64,000 nucleotides of DNA, taken from positions 1,736,001-1,800,000 of the forward strand of contig NZ_CP133838.1 in the NCBI RefSeq assembly GCF_031432975.1, given 5' to 3'. Below are positions 1 through 10,439 of this stretch, piece after piece. The position numbers and the translations under genes are program-made. Each line of letters begins with the position of its first letter. Position 1 is the first letter of the stretch. The notes under the pieces were generated by a model. That model worked only from the letters and a program-made list of their open reading frames with translations, did no database searches and was not told the origin of the DNA. This DNA is from Buttiauxella selenatireducens. Its GTDB lineage: Bacteria > Pseudomonadota > Gammaproteobacteria > Enterobacterales > Enterobacteriaceae.

Positions 1-44
1 AAGACAGCGTACTGAATCAATTTATTACTGACATTCGGGGTTAA
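1..44 (+). CDS. wcaI: Colanic acid glycosyltransferase WcaI, C-terminal end only
   Basis: The window opens inside a gene. Reading from base 3, the frame gives [13 protein letters not shown] followed by a TAA stop at 42-44. This resembles the C-terminus of E. coli WcaI, which directly precedes manC in the colanic acid operon. Only 13 residues are visible, so the call rests on that short match plus gene order. The stop lies two bases before the manC start, the tight spacing expected inside the operon. Confidence 0.6.
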   Translation, partial: DSVLNQFITDIRG

Positions 45-46
45 AA

Positions 47-1477
47 ATGAGCCAACTTTATCCGGTGATCATGGCTGGCGGGAACGGTAGCCGTTTATGG
101 CCGTTGTCCCGCGTGCTTTACCCGAAACAGTTCCTGTGTCTGAAAGGGGAGCTGACCATGCTGCAAACCACCATTAGCCGTTTGAACGGTGTGGCGTGCG
201 AAAGCCCGGTGGTGATTTGCAACGAAGAACATCGTTTTATCGTGGCTGAACAGCTACGTGAGCTAAACAAGCTGACGGAAAATATCGTTCTGGAACCCGC
301 TGGCCGTAACACGGCCCCTGCAATTGCGCTGGCAGCCCTCGCGGCATTACGCAATCAGCCGGAACACGATCCGCTGATGCTGATCCTCGCGGCCGATCAT
401 GTGATTCAAAACGAAGAGGCATTTCGCGAAGCGGTTCGCAGCGCGCTGCCGTTTGCCGAAGCGGGGAAACTGGTGACGTTTGGTATCGTTCCTGACCTGC
501 CGGAAACCGGTTATGGCTATATTCGCCGTGGGCAACCGCAGGCGGCAGAGACGGATGCGGTTGCGTTTAGTGTCGCGCAGTTCGTGGAAAAACCAGATTT
601 ATCAACCGCACAGGCGTACATCGCCAGCGGTGAGTATTACTGGAACAGCGGTATGTTCCTGTTCCGCGCCGGGCGCTACCTTGAAGAACTGAAAAAATTC
701 CGCCCGGATATTCTCAGCGCCTGTGAAAAAGCGATGGCAAACGTAGACCCGGACCTGGATTTTGTCCGCGTGGACGAAGCGGCCTTCCTGAGCTGCCCGG
801 ATGAGTCTATCGACTATGCCGTGATGGAAAAAACCGCTGATGCCGTTGTCGTGCCGATGGATGCAGGCTGGAGCGACGTGGGCTCGTGGTCATCTCTGTG
901 GGAAATCAGCACCAAAAACTCACAGGGCAATGTGCATCACGGCGATGTGATCAGTCACGATACTGAAAACAGCTATATCTATGCGGAGTCAGGGCTTGTC
1001 ACCACCGTTGGTGTGAAAGACTTAGTCATCGTGCAGACCAAAGATGCGGTACTGATTGCCGACCGCGACCACGTGCAAAGCGTGAAAAAAGTGGTTGAGC
1101 AAATCAAGTTTGATGGCCGCCACGAACACCACAATCATCGCGAAGTGTATCGCCCGTGGGGAAAATACGACTCCATCGATGAAGGCGAGCGCTACCAGGT
1201 GAAACGCATTACCGTCAAGCCAGGCGAAGGGTTGTCTTTGCAGATGCATCACCACCGTGCTGAGCACTGGATTGTGGTGGCGGGCACCGCAAAAGTCACG
1301 TTGGGTGAAGAGACAAAATTGCTGGGCGAGAACGAGTCCATCTACATTCCTCTGGGCGTGACGCATTGCCTGGAAAACCCCGGAAAAATCCCGCTCGATC
1401 TGATTGAAGTGCGTTCCGGCACTTACCTCGCAGAAGACGATATCGTTCGTTTCGAAGACCGTTACGGGCGTATCTAA
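47..1477 (+). CDS. manC: Mannose-1-phosphate guanylyltransferase (colanic acid)
   Basis: This enzyme makes GDP-mannose from mannose-1-phosphate and GTP, the precursor of GDP-fucose for colanic acid. The 476-residue product has the nucleotidyltransferase signature [12 protein letters not shown] at residues 11-22, a FVEKP motif near residue 180, and a C-terminal cupin-type isomerase-like domain ([13 protein letters not shown]) typical of the type II GMP/ManC family. Length matches E. coli CpsB (478). It starts two bases after the wcaI stop, with a GGGG stretch as ribosome binding site. manB follows after a 73-base gap. Confidence 0.95.
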   Translation: MSQLYPVIMAGGNGSRLWPLSRVLYPKQFLCLKGELTMLQTTISRLNGVACESPVVICNEEHRFIVAEQLRELNKLTENIVLEPAGRNTAPAIALAALAALRNQPEHDPLMLILAADHVIQNEEAFREAVRSALPFAEAGKLVTFGIVPDLPETGYGYIRRGQPQAAETDAVAFSVAQFVEKPDLSTAQAYIASGEYYWNSGMFLFRAGRYLEELKKFRPDILSACEKAMANVDPDLDFVRVDEAAFLSCPDESIDYAVMEKTADAVVVPMDAGWSDVGSWSSLWEISTKNSQGNVHHGDVISHDTENSYIYAESGLVTTVGVKDLVIVQTKDAVLIADRDHVQSVKKVVEQIKFDGRHEHHNHREVYRPWGKYDSIDEGERYQVKRITVKPGEGLSLQMHHHRAEHWIVVAGTAKVTLGEETKLLGENESIYIPLGVTHCLENPGKIPLDLIEVRSGTYLAEDDIVRFEDRYGRI

Positions 1478-1498
1478 CCCCATCACAATTTAATCATT

Positions 1499-1521
1499 CC
1501 CGCAGCCCGCGAGCCTGCGGG
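1499..1521 (+). other. Short hairpin in the manC-manB gap
   Basis: CCCGCAG at 1499-1505 pairs with CTGCGGG at 1515-1521. No T-run follows, so it is more likely an mRNA processing or stability hairpin than a terminator. Confidence 0.4.
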
Positions 1522-1550
1522 TTGGGTAACTGTTGCCCGAAGGAGTGGAT

Positions 1551-2924
1551 ATGACACAGAAATTAACCTGTTTTAAAGCCTACGACATCCGTGGAAAGCT
1601 GGGTGAAGAGCTGAACGAAGAGATAGCCGAACGTATTGGCCGCGCTTATGGCGAGTACCTGAAACCGAAGACCATTGTGCTGGGCGGTGATGTGCGCCTG
1701 ACAAGCGAGCGGCTTAAGTTAGCGCTGGCAAAAGGGTTGCAGGATGCGGGCGTGGACGTGCTGGATATCGGCCTGTCCGGCACCGAAGAGATCTACTTCG
1801 CCACCTGGCATCTGGGCGTGGACGGTGGCATTGAAGTGACCGCCAGCCATAACCCGATGGACTACAACGGTATGAAACTGGTGCGCGAAGGTGCGCGCCC
1901 CATCAGTGGTGACACCGGCCTGCGCGATGTGCAGCGTCTGGCGGAAGCCAATGACTTCCAGCCTGTTGATGCAACCCAACGAGGTCGTTACCAGAAGATT
2001 TCCGTGGTTGAAGCCTACATTGACCACCTGTTCTCGTACATCAACGTCAACAATATCAAGCCGCTGAAGCTGGTGATTAACTCCGGTAACGGCGCGGCGG
2101 GCCCGATTATTGATGTCATCGAAGCACGCTTTAAGGCACTCAACGTGCCGCTGACGTTTATCAAAGTCCATAACACCCCGGACGGACATTTCCCGAACGG
2201 TATCCCGAATCCACTGCTGCCGGAGTGCCGCGCAGACACCCGCAACGCGGTGATTGAACACGGCGCGGACATGGGGATTGCCTTTGACGGCGATTTTGAC
2301 CGCTGCTTCCTGTTCGATGAGCAAGGGCAATTTATCGAGGGTTACTACATCGTTGGCCTGCTGGCGGCGGCGTTCCTCGAAAAGCAGCCGGGGGCGAAGA
2401 TTATTCATGATCCGCGTCTGTCGTGGAACACGGTGGATATCGTGGAGCGCGCAGGCGGCACGCCGGTGATGTCAAAAACCGGGCATGCGTTTATCAAAGA
2501 GCGTATGCGCCAGGAAGATGCGATTTACGGCGGCGAAATGAGTGCCCATCACTATTTCCGTGATTTTGCTTACTGCGACAGCGGGATGATCCCGTGGCTG
2601 CTGGTGACGGAGCTGTTGTGCCTGAAAGGGAAAACCCTGGGGGAGCTGGTGCACGACCGTATGGCGGCGTGGCCGGCAAGCGGGGAAATCAACAGCAAGC
2701 TGGCGGACCCGAAAGTGGCCATCGCCCGGGTGCAGCAGCATTTTGCGCCTCATGCTACAGAGGTGGACCACACCGATGGCGTGAGCATGGCGTTCGCGGA
2801 GTGGCGCTTTAACCTGCGGAGCTCCAACACCGAGCCGGTGGTGCGCCTGAATGTGGAATCTAAGCGCAATGAACCACTGATGCAGGCGCGAATACAAGAA
2901 ATTATGGAACTGTTGAATCAGTGA
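1551..2924 (+). CDS. manB: Phosphomannomutase (colanic acid)
   Basis: It converts mannose-6-phosphate to mannose-1-phosphate, feeding ManC. The protein is 457 residues, close to E. coli CpsG (456). Visible signatures are the phosphoserine loop TASHNP at residues 97-102 and the metal-binding DGDFDR at 246-251. The start at 1551 (MTQKL) is preferred over an upstream alternative because AGGAG lies at 1541-1545 and the N-terminus then matches CpsG. It forms the GDP-mannose supply pair with manC. A tandem repeat block separates it from wcaJ. Confidence 0.95.
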   Translation: MTQKLTCFKAYDIRGKLGEELNEEIAERIGRAYGEYLKPKTIVLGGDVRLTSERLKLALAKGLQDAGVDVLDIGLSGTEEIYFATWHLGVDGGIEVTASHNPMDYNGMKLVREGARPISGDTGLRDVQRLAEANDFQPVDATQRGRYQKISVVEAYIDHLFSYINVNNIKPLKLVINSGNGAAGPIIDVIEARFKALNVPLTFIKVHNTPDGHFPNGIPNPLLPECRADTRNAVIEHGADMGIAFDGDFDRCFLFDEQGQFIEGYYIVGLLAAAFLEKQPGAKIIHDPRLSWNTVDIVERAGGTPVMSKTGHAFIKERMRQEDAIYGGEMSAHHYFRDFAYCDSGMIPWLLVTELLCLKGKTLGELVHDRMAAWPASGEINSKLADPKVAIARVQQHFAPHATEVDHTDGVSMAFAEWRFNLRSSNTEPVVRLNVESKRNEPLMQARIQEIMELLNQ

Positions 2925-2946
2925 TTTGGGGAACGGATTAAGACAA

Positions 2947-3174
2947 CCCTCACCCCGGCCCTCTCCCTGAGGGCGAGGGGGAAAACCTTACGATCCCCTC
3001 TATATGGGGTGAGGGGGAAAACCTTACGATCCCCTCTATATGGGGGAGAGGGGGAAAACCTTACGATCCCCTCTATATGGGGGAGAGGGGGAAAACCTTA
3101 CGATCCCCTCTATATGGGGGAGAGGGAGAAAACCTTACGATCCCCTCTCCTGGGGGAGAGGGTTAGGGTGAGGG
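2947..3174 (+). repeat. Tandem repeat block A (about five 36-37-bp units) between manB and wcaJ
   Basis: The outer arms are CCCTCACCCCGGCCCTCTCC on the left and its approximate complement GGGAGAGGGTTAGGGTGAGGG on the right end, the familiar enterobacterial intergenic palindrome style. Inside, a unit containing GAAAACCTTACGATCCCCTC recurs with starts at 2981, 3017, 3054, 3091 and 3128. Each unit can itself fold, because CCCCTC pairs with GAGGGG. Open frames across it are repeat artefacts. It fills nearly the whole 286-base gap before wcaJ. Confidence 0.9.
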
Positions 3175-3210
3175 CGCTTATCCCGTATCATCTTGAATAA
3201 AGGTAAAACG

Positions 3211-4605
3211 ATGACAAACCTAAAAAAGCGCGAGCTACCAAAAACGAACGCATCGTTAATCTCTATGGTGCAACGTTTTTCTGACATCACCATTATGTTT
3301 GTTGGGTTATGGATTGTGTGTCAGGTCAACGCGTTACCGTTTTTGTACATGCATTTACTGATGGCCTTACTGGCCCTTGTGGTTTTCCAGATGATTGGCG
3401 GCATGACCGATTTTTACCGTTCATGGCGCGGGGTGAAGATTTCCAGCGAACTGATGTTGTTGCTGCAAAACTGGACATTGAGCCTGATTTTTAGTGCCGG
3501 TTTACTGGCCTTTAATCCTGATTTTGACGGGTCTTTCTGGGTCTATCTCGCCTGGTATGTGTTGACCAGTTTCGGCATGATGTTCTGCCGCTCGTTTATC
3601 CGCCTGGGCGCCGGTTGGTTGCGCAATATGGGGTACAACACGCGCCGCATTGCAATCGCGGGTTCGATGCCCGTGGGCTATGCGCTTGCCGAGAGTTTCC
3701 GCAACGAGCCGTGGTTGGGATTTGATGTCAAGGGTGTGTATGACGACCAACAGCCGGAATCACCCCATGGCGATTATGCGGGCTGTTTCGCAGATTTGGT
3801 GGAACAAGCGCGGGCAGGGCGCATCGATAATATCTATATCGCGATGACCATGAGCGAAGAGGCGCGGATTAAATCACTGGTGCGTGAACTGACCGATACC
3901 ACCTGCTCAGTGCTGCTGATCCCGGATGTTTTCACCTTCAATATTCTTAACGCCCGCACCGAGGAAGTGAACGGCGTACCGGTTGTGCCTCTTTTTGAAA
4001 CCCCGTTAAACGGCATTAACCGTGTTCTGAAACGTCTCGAAGATATTGTGCTTGCTTCGCTGATCCTGCTGTTTATTTCGCCGGTGCTGTTGTGTATCAG
4101 CGCAGCGGTGAAATTGACCTCTCCTGGCCCCGTTATCTTCCGCCAGACGCGCTACGGCATGGACGGGAAGCCGATCAAAGTGTGGAAATTCCGCTCCATG
4201 AAAGTGATGGAAAATGACGCGGTCGTCACTCAGGCCACCAAGGGTGATAAGCGCATTACGCCAGTCGGTAATTTCTTGCGTCGTACCTCTCTGGATGAGT
4301 TGCCGCAATTTATCAATGTGCTAATGGGCGAGATGTCGATTGTCGGGCCGCGCCCGCATGCAGTGGCGCATAACGAGCAATATCGCTCGCTGATTGAAGG
4401 CTACATGCTGCGCCATAAAGTGAAACCGGGCATCACGGGCTGGGCACAAATCAACGGCTGGCGCGGTGAAACTGACACGCTGGAGAAAATGGAAAAGCGT
4501 GTTGAGTTTGATCTGGAATACATCCGCGAATGGAGCCTGTGGTTTGACATCAAAATTGTCTTTCTGACCATTTTCAAAGGCTTTGTTAACAAAGCCGCCT
4601 ATTGA
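3211..4605 (+). CDS. wcaJ: Undecaprenyl-phosphate glucose phosphotransferase
   Basis: WcaJ starts colanic acid repeat synthesis by transferring glucose-1-phosphate from UDP-glucose to undecaprenyl phosphate at the inner membrane. The 464-residue length equals that of E. coli WcaJ. The N-terminal half is hydrophobic with several membrane helices. The C-terminal third is the polyprenyl glycosylphosphotransferase domain, with SSPGPVIFRQ-like (here TSPGPVIFRQ), KFRSM, RRTSLDELPQ and SIVGPRP motifs. The start at 3211 (MTNLKKRE) follows AAAGG and matches E. coli. It overlaps no neighbour; wzxC begins 11 bases after the stop. Confidence 0.95.
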   Translation: MTNLKKRELPKTNASLISMVQRFSDITIMFVGLWIVCQVNALPFLYMHLLMALLALVVFQMIGGMTDFYRSWRGVKISSELMLLLQNWTLSLIFSAGLLAFNPDFDGSFWVYLAWYVLTSFGMMFCRSFIRLGAGWLRNMGYNTRRIAIAGSMPVGYALAESFRNEPWLGFDVKGVYDDQQPESPHGDYAGCFADLVEQARAGRIDNIYIAMTMSEEARIKSLVRELTDTTCSVLLIPDVFTFNILNARTEEVNGVPVVPLFETPLNGINRVLKRLEDIVLASLILLFISPVLLCISAAVKLTSPGPVIFRQTRYGMDGKPIKVWKFRSMKVMENDAVVTQATKGDKRITPVGNFLRRTSLDELPQFINVLMGEMSIVGPRPHAVAHNEQYRSLIEGYMLRHKVKPGITGWAQINGWRGETDTLEKMEKRVEFDLEYIREWSLWFDIKIVFLTIFKGFVNKAAY

Positions 4606-4616
4606 GTGAGTCCGCA

Positions 4617-6104
4617 ATGAGTCTGAGAGAAAAAACCATCAGCGGTGCCAAATGGTCTGCCATCGCCACGGTGATTATTATTAGCCTTGGCCTGGTGCAG
4701 ATGACCGTGCTGGCACGGGTTGTCGACAATCACGAGTTTGGCCTGCTGACGGTTTCGCTTGTGATCATCGCGCTGGCCGATACGTTGTCAGATTTTGGCA
4801 TTGCCAACTCGATTATCCAGCGCAAAGAGATAAGCCACCTCGAGCTAACCACGTTGTATTGGCTGAATGTCGGCCTTGGGCTTGCGGTATTCGCGGTGGT
4901 GTTTTTACTAAGCGATGTTATCGCTTCGGTACTGAATACCGCAGCGCTTGCACCACTGATTAAAACACTGTCGTTCGCTTTTATCGTTATCCCACACGGG
5001 CAGCAGTTCCGCGCACTAATGCAAAAGGAACTGGAGTTTTCAAAGATTGGCTCGATTGAAACGGTATCGGTCATAGCGGGCTTTACCGTGACGGTTGGGG
5101 CTGCGATGGTTTACCCGTTCGCCATGACGGCGATCATCGGTTATCTGGTTAACACCGTGGTTCGCACCTCGCTGTTTGGTTTCTTTGGCCGCAAAATTTA
5201 TCGCCCTGGCCTGCACTTTTCCCTGAAATCTGTCAGCTCGAATCTGAAGTTCGGTGCATGGCTAACGGCTGACAGCATTATCAATTATGTGAATACCAAT
5301 CTCTCAACGTTAGTGCTGGCGCGAATTCTTGGTGCCAGCATCGCTGGGGGCTACAACCTCGCCTATAACGTGGCGGTGGTACCACCGATGAAGCTGAATC
5401 CGATTATCACCCGCGTGCTGTTTCCTGCTTTTGCCAAGATTCAGGACGATACCGACAAGTTACGTGTCAACTTCTACAAATTGCTGTCGATTGTCGGGAT
5501 TATTAACTTCCCGGCGCTGCTCGGCCTGCTGGTGGTTTCGAATAATTTTGTGCCGCTGGTGTTTGGTGAGAAATGGCAGTTTATTACGCCGATCCTGCAA
5601 CTGCTGTGTGTGGTTGGCCTGTTGCGCTCCATTGGTAACCCGATTGGATCGCTGTTGATGGCAAAAGCACGTGTCGATATCAGCTTTAAATTCAATGTAT
5701 TCAAAACCTGCTTGTTTATCCCCGCGATTATTATCGGCGGCCATATGGCGGGTGCGCTGGGCGTCACGCTGGGTTTTTTGTTGGTGCAGGTAGTGAACAC
5801 CGTACTGAGCTATTTCGTGATGATTAGGCCGGTGCTCGGCGCAAGCTTCCGCCAGTACATTCAAAGTATCTGGCTGCCGTTTTACCTTTCTATTCCAACC
5901 ATTGTGATCAGTGGCTCGCTGGGCTTTGCCCTGAAAGGGCTGCTCTCGCTCGGCTTGTTGTTGGGCGTACAAATTGCGGCTGGAGTGTTGGCCTTTATCG
6001 TCATGCTGGCGCTGTCGCGCAATGCGCTAGTGGTAGAGATGAAACGCCAGTTTATTCGAACGCCCCCTCACCCTAACCCTCTCCCTCAAGGGAGAGGGGA
6101 CTGA
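4617..6104 (+). CDS. wzxC: Colanic acid lipid-linked repeat flippase
   Basis: This polytopic MOP/PST-family membrane protein exports the undecaprenyl-linked colanic acid repeat to the periplasm. The 495-residue product is hydrophobic throughout, with about 12-14 predicted helices, and begins MSLREKTISGAKWS like E. coli WzxC. An in-frame TTG at 4602 is less likely than the ATG at 4617. The last 13 or so residues (PPHPNPLPQGRGD) are encoded by the left arm of repeat block B, so the native C-terminus has been replaced or extended by repeat sequence. Confidence 0.92.
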   Translation: MSLREKTISGAKWSAIATVIIISLGLVQMTVLARVVDNHEFGLLTVSLVIIALADTLSDFGIANSIIQRKEISHLELTTLYWLNVGLGLAVFAVVFLLSDVIASVLNTAALAPLIKTLSFAFIVIPHGQQFRALMQKELEFSKIGSIETVSVIAGFTVTVGAAMVYPFAMTAIIGYLVNTVVRTSLFGFFGRKIYRPGLHFSLKSVSSNLKFGAWLTADSIINYVNTNLSTLVLARILGASIAGGYNLAYNVAVVPPMKLNPIITRVLFPAFAKIQDDTDKLRVNFYKLLSIVGIINFPALLGLLVVSNNFVPLVFGEKWQFITPILQLLCVVGLLRSIGNPIGSLLMAKARVDISFKFNVFKTCLFIPAIIIGGHMAGALGVTLGFLLVQVVNTVLSYFVMIRPVLGASFRQYIQSIWLPFYLSIPTIVISGSLGFALKGLLSLGLLLGVQIAAGVLAFIVMLALSRNALVVEMKRQFIRTPPHPNPLPQGRGD

Positions 6105-6286
6105 ACGTTTTCTCCCTCGCCTTAGAGAGAGAGGACTGACCGGTTTTCTCCCTCGCCTTAGATAGAGGGGACTGACCGGTTTTCTCCCTCGCCTGAGAGA
6201 GGGGACTGACCGTTTTCTCCCTCGCCTAAGAGAGAGGGGACTAACCGGTTTTCTCCCTCTCCTGGGGGAGAGGGCTGGGGTGAGGG
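6065..6286 (+). repeat. Tandem repeat block B (about five 33-36-bp units), inverted relative to block A
   Basis: The block starts CCCTCACCCTAACCCTCTCC and ends GGGAGAGGGCTGGGGTGAGGG. The internal motif TTTTCTCCCTC recurs at 6108, 6144, 6180, 6213 and 6249, so the period is 36, 36, 33 and 36. The reverse complement of its unit (GAGGGAGAAAACCGG) resembles the GAGGGGGAAAACC of the block before wcaJ, so the two are related copies in opposite orientation. The left arm is translated as the end of wzxC. Confidence 0.9.
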
Positions 6287-6310
6287 CATACATTTAAGAA
6301 CGAGGTCTGT

Positions 6311-7591
6311 ATGAAATTATTGATTCTTGGCAACCACACGTGCGGCAACCGTGGTGATAGCGCCATTTTGCGCGGACTGATTGATGCGATTACTACCATT
6401 GATGACACCGTGCAGGTTGATGTGATGAGCCGCTATCCGGTGAGTTCCGCGTGGCTGTTGGGTCGCCCGGTTCTGGGGGACACCCTGTATAAGCAGATGA
6501 AGCAACATAACAATGCGGTTGGGTTGATGGGGCGGGTTAAAAAAGTCCTGCGCCGCAAGTATCAGCACCAGGTTTTGCTGGCGAAAGCCACTGATAACGG
6601 GCGGCTGCGTAATATTTCCATCCCACAAGGATTTATCGATTTCGTTAAGTCGCTGCAAACCTATGACGCGATTATTCAGGTCGGCGGTTCGTTTTTTGTC
6701 GATTTATACGGTGTTTCGCAGTTTGAACATGCGCTGTGCAGCTTTATGGCGAAAAAGCCGGTTTACATGATTGGCCACAGCGTAGGGCCGTTCCAGGATC
6801 CGCAGTTTAATCACCTGGCAAGCTATGTCTTCGGCAATACGGAGTCGCTGATTTTGCGTGAATCCGTCAGCCTCGATTTGATGAAAAGAAGCAATATTGA
6901 TTGCAGCAAAGTGGAGCAGGGTGTGGATACGGCCTGGCTTGTAGAACATCACAATGACAGCTTCGTGCCGAGCTACGCCGTGCAGCATTGGTTCAATACC
7001 ATCAAACGCAAGAAAACGGTGGCGATTACGCTGCGTGAGCTGGCGCCTTTTGATAAGCGCCTGGGCACCACTCAGCAAGCCTATGAGCAGGCGTTTGCCT
7101 CTGTGGTGAACCGCATTATTGAACAGGGTTATCAGGTGCTGGCACTTTCGACCTGTACGGGCATCGACAGCTACAACAAAGATGACCGGATGGTGGCGCT
7201 AAATCTTCGCCAGTACATCAATAACCCCGAGGAATACCACGTGGTGATGGATGAGCTTAATGACCTTGAAATGGGCAAAATTCTCGGAGAATGTGAGCTG
7301 ACAGTCGGCACGCGCCTGCATTCAGCCATTATTTCCATGAACTTTGGTACGCCTGCCATTGCTATCAATTATGAACACAAATCCGCGGGCATCATGCAGC
7401 AGCTTGGCATGCCGGAAATGGCAATTGAAATCCGCCAGCTTCTGAATGGTTCCCTTCAAAGTGTGGTGGCCGACGTCTTAGGGCAACTACCGGCAATCAA
7501 TGAACGCCTCGCTTACGCGGTACGTGCCGAACGTGCTGATGGTCGGCGCATGGTGGAGTCAGTTCTGGCGCGAGTGAAGGGGGCTAAATGA
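6311..7591 (+). CDS. wcaK: Colanic acid pyruvyl transferase WcaK
   Basis: This member of the polysaccharide pyruvyl transferase family (PF04230 type) is predicted to add the pyruvate ketal to the colanic acid side chain. The product has 426 residues, as in E. coli. Visible features are the N-terminal LILGNHTCGNRGDSAI segment and a C-terminal region with VGTRLHSAI, where the conserved RLH is typical of the family. It starts after repeat block B with GAGG just upstream, and its stop overlaps the wcaL start by four bases. Confidence 0.93.
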   Translation: MKLLILGNHTCGNRGDSAILRGLIDAITTIDDTVQVDVMSRYPVSSAWLLGRPVLGDTLYKQMKQHNNAVGLMGRVKKVLRRKYQHQVLLAKATDNGRLRNISIPQGFIDFVKSLQTYDAIIQVGGSFFVDLYGVSQFEHALCSFMAKKPVYMIGHSVGPFQDPQFNHLASYVFGNTESLILRESVSLDLMKRSNIDCSKVEQGVDTAWLVEHHNDSFVPSYAVQHWFNTIKRKKTVAITLRELAPFDKRLGTTQQAYEQAFASVVNRIIEQGYQVLALSTCTGIDSYNKDDRMVALNLRQYINNPEEYHVVMDELNDLEMGKILGECELTVGTRLHSAIISMNFGTPAIAINYEHKSAGIMQQLGMPEMAIEIRQLLNGSLQSVVADVLGQLPAINERLAYAVRAERADGRRMVESVLARVKGAK

Positions 7592-8808
7592 AAGTCGGCT
7601 TCTTCTTGCTTAAATTCCCTGTGGCATCCGAAACCTTCGTGCTCAACCAGATCGTTGCATTTATTGATATGGGTTATGAGGTGGAAATCGTTGCTATCCA
7701 GAAGGGAGATTTGAACCATACCCACTCGGCATTCAAAGAGTACAAGCTTGCGGAAAAAACCACCTGGCTGATGGATGAACCCGCAGGCAAGGCGGCAAAA
7801 CTGCAATCCCGAGCGCTGAATACGCTACGTGGTGCGCTGCGTCCACGAACCTGGAAGGCGTTGAATACGAAACGCTATGGCGAGGAAGCTCGCAATTTAA
7901 TTCTTTCCTCCATTTGTGGCCGTAACTCTCAGCCAGTGCAGGCTGATGTCTTTATTGCTCATTTCGGCCCTGCCGGTGTGACGGCGGCAAAATTACGCGA
8001 GCTTGGGTTGCTGAGAGGCAAAATTGCCACGGTATTCCATGGGATTGATATTTCAGGACGTGAGGCGCTGGCGCACTACACCCCTGAATATCAAAAGCTC
8101 TTTGCCCGTGGTGATTTGATGTTGCCGATAAGCGAATTGTGGGCAGGACGCTTGCAAAAAATGGGCTGTCCGGCCAACAAAATTACCGTCTCGCGCATGG
8201 GCGTGAATATGGAACGGTTTTCGCAACGCGCCGTTAAAAAGCCGGCGAAAACGCTGGAGATTATCTCGGTGGCTCGGTTGACCGAGAAGAAAGGATTGCA
8301 TGTGGCGATTGATGCCTGCGCGTTGTTAAAAGAACGAGGCGTGAGTTTTCGTTACAACATCCTTGGTATTGGCCCATGGGAAACGCGGTTGCGTACGCTT
8401 ATCGAACAAAATCAACTCGATGATGTGGTGTTTATGCCGGGCTTTAAGCCGAACCACGAAGTTAAAACGATGCTCGATGAGGCCGATTTGTTCCTACTTC
8501 CATCGGTCACGGGCGTTGACGGCGATATGGAAGGGATCCCTGTGGCTCTGATGGAAGCGATGGCGGTGGGTATCCCGGTTCTGTCTACCGTGCATAGCGG
8601 TATCCCGGAGTTAATTGATTCGGGACGTTCCGGCTGGCTGGTGCCCGAAAACGATGCGGGAGCGCTCGCCGATAGCTTACAGGCCTTCGGTCATATCGAT
8701 GAAAGTGAACTCAAACCCATGTTGCAACTGGCGCGTGAAAAAGTTGAAACCGAGTTCAATCAGCACGTTATCTATCAGCAGTTAGCTCGTCAGCTACAGA
8801 CGCTGTAA
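7588..8808 (+). CDS. wcaL: Colanic acid glycosyltransferase WcaL (GT4)
   Basis: This GT4-family (GT-B fold) cytoplasmic glycosyltransferase is predicted to add a sugar to the colanic acid repeat. It has 406 residues, the same as E. coli WcaL. The N-terminal domain begins [18 protein letters not shown]. The C-terminal domain has [31 protein letters not shown] (the EX7E-type sugar-nucleotide segment) and [11 protein letters not shown]. The ATGA overlap with wcaK indicates translational coupling. wcaM follows after 29 bases. Confidence 0.93.
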   Translation: MKVGFFLLKFPVASETFVLNQIVAFIDMGYEVEIVAIQKGDLNHTHSAFKEYKLAEKTTWLMDEPAGKAAKLQSRALNTLRGALRPRTWKALNTKRYGEEARNLILSSICGRNSQPVQADVFIAHFGPAGVTAAKLRELGLLRGKIATVFHGIDISGREALAHYTPEYQKLFARGDLMLPISELWAGRLQKMGCPANKITVSRMGVNMERFSQRAVKKPAKTLEIISVARLTEKKGLHVAIDACALLKERGVSFRYNILGIGPWETRLRTLIEQNQLDDVVFMPGFKPNHEVKTMLDEADLFLLPSVTGVDGDMEGIPVALMEAMAVGIPVLSTVHSGIPELIDSGRSGWLVPENDAGALADSLQAFGHIDESELKPMLQLAREKVETEFNQHVIYQQLARQLQTL

Positions 8809-8837
8809 ACCCATTTAGTGAAGCTTCACGGGGATGT

Positions 8838-10265
8838 ATGCGCAAAAAATTTGAATTGACCAACCCTTCATTTTCCTCCTCCCGTCGCAAGTTACTCAAA
8901 GCCAGCTCTGTTCTGGCTGCGGTACCCTTCATATTGCCCCGTAGTGTGTTAGCTGGGGCAGGCAACAGCGAGGTTAGTGTCCAGAAATTCTATAGCGGCG
9001 ACTGGATTGCCGCCTTTAAACAAGCTTTCTCAGCCGCTGATGTCGTATCTGTCCCTGCCGATTTAGTCTGTGACAACATCAATACCGCCATTTTTATGCC
9101 ACAAGGTAAAACCTTACAGGTTGCTGGTGGCTTAAAAGGTAATGGTAAAGGGCGTTTTGTGATGCAGGACGGCTGCCAGATTTTGGGGGGAAAGGGAGGG
9201 CGGTTTCACAATATCATCCTTGATGTGCGGGGCTCAGACTGCACTATCAAAGGTATTGATATGAGCGGTTTTGTGCCGGTGACTCAAATCTACATCGGCG
9301 GAAAAGATAAGCGCACCATGCGCAACCTGGTGATTGATAACATTCGGGTGCACGATGCGAACTACGCCATTTTGCGGCAAGGGTTCCACAATCGCATGGA
9401 AAACGTCAGGATTACCAACGGCCACTTCAGTCGTTTGCAGGGTGATGCTATCGAATGGAATGTGGCGATAAACGACCACGACTTGCTTATCTCCGACCAT
9501 GTGATTGAAAACATTGATTGCACCAATGGAAAGGTCAACTGGGGGATTGGTATTGGGCTTGCGGGAAGTACCTATGACAATGACTATCCCGAAGATCAGG
9601 CGGTAAAAAATTTTGTTGTTGCCAATATTACCGGCAGCAACTGTCGTCAGTTGGTTCATGTCGAAAACGGCAAACACTTTATCATTCGCAATATAAAGGC
9701 GCGGAATATCAATCACACGTTTAGTAAGAACGCGGGGATCGATAACGCGACAGTCGCAATTTATGGGTGTGATAACTTCGTCATTGATAATGTTGATATG
9801 GTCGACAGTGCGGGATTTCTGATTGGTTATGGTGTTATCAAAGGTAAGTATTTGTCTATTCCACAAAATTTTAAGCTTAACGACATTGCGCTGGATAACA
9901 CCCAAATGCCTTATAAAAGTCGTGGAATCCAGATTTCGTCGGGCAATGCGACCTCTTTTGTGGCAATCACCGATGTGGCGATGAAACGAGCAACGCTTGA
10001 ACTGCATAACAAACCGCAACACTTGTTTCTGAGAAACGTCGACGTGATGCAGTATTCTGCTGTAGGTCCCGCGTTGAAGCTAAACTTTGACCTGCGCAAA
10101 GATGTGCGTGGCCGTTTTATGGCCAAAGACGACACGTTGCTTTCGCTTGCTAATGTGCGGGCTGTGAACGAAAAAGGGCACAGTTCGGTAGATATCGACA
10201 GGGTGGATCAGCAGCATGTGAATACCCATGGGTTGAATTTTGCTCTGCCAATGGTTAATAAATAA
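8838..10265 (+). CDS. wcaM: Colanic acid protein WcaM, Tat-type signal, right-handed beta-helix
   Basis: This is the last gene of the colanic acid operon. The 475-residue protein is slightly longer than E. coli WcaM (464). It has a twin-arginine motif (SRRKLLK, arginines 16-17), a hydrophobic stretch to about residue 36 and a cleavage-like LAGA, so export is expected. The rest, rich in repeats such as NITGSNC and IDNVDM, suits a parallel beta-helix as in pectate-lyase-like polysaccharide enzymes. The exact role in colanic acid assembly or turnover is not shown by the sequence. It ends the AT-balanced part of the cluster, 174 bases before galF. Confidence 0.9.
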   Translation: MRKKFELTNPSFSSSRRKLLKASSVLAAVPFILPRSVLAGAGNSEVSVQKFYSGDWIAAFKQAFSAADVVSVPADLVCDNINTAIFMPQGKTLQVAGGLKGNGKGRFVMQDGCQILGGKGGRFHNIILDVRGSDCTIKGIDMSGFVPVTQIYIGGKDKRTMRNLVIDNIRVHDANYAILRQGFHNRMENVRITNGHFSRLQGDAIEWNVAINDHDLLISDHVIENIDCTNGKVNWGIGIGLAGSTYDNDYPEDQAVKNFVVANITGSNCRQLVHVENGKHFIIRNIKARNINHTFSKNAGIDNATVAIYGCDNFVIDNVDMVDSAGFLIGYGVIKGKYLSIPQNFKLNDIALDNTQMPYKSRGIQISSGNATSFVAITDVAMKRATLELHNKPQHLFLRNVDVMQYSAVGPALKLNFDLRKDVRGRFMAKDDTLLSLANVRAVNEKGHSSVDIDRVDQQHVNTHGLNFALPMVNK

Positions 10266-10381
10266 ATCGTCAAGTCACTTTGCGATTTATCTGAGGGTTC
10301 AGGCGTATTAAAAAAAGGTTTTTAGTTTTGTAGGCTTTGTTGAGGAAGTTAAAATGACGTACTACTTTGGCTCAATTCATG

Positions 10382-10410
10382 CTGGCATCAAAGCACGAAA
10401 AGACTATAAT
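10382..10410 (+). promoter_or_regulatory. Likely galF promoter
   Basis: A perfect TATAAT lies at 10405-10410. A weak -35 CTGGCA lies 17 bases upstream at 10382-10387. The position, about 30 bases before the galF start, suits a sigma-70 promoter. No data beyond the motif. Confidence 0.5.
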
Positions 10411-10439
10411 CCTCCAACCATTTCGAGGTGGGTTTGAAT

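Noticed and set aside
2981-3165. CRISPR-like array before wcaJ
   Set aside because: Unit length is CRISPR-like (36-37 bp), but units abut with no unique spacers and no cas genes are near. It is a tandem palindromic repeat.
3009-3200. 63-codon ORF across the repeat block
   Set aside because: Its peptide is only the translated repeat unit; no ribosome site or homology.
6027-6293. 88-codon minus-strand ORF over repeat block B
   Set aside because: Repetitive peptide (SLRRGRK repeats) that simply translates the DNA repeat.
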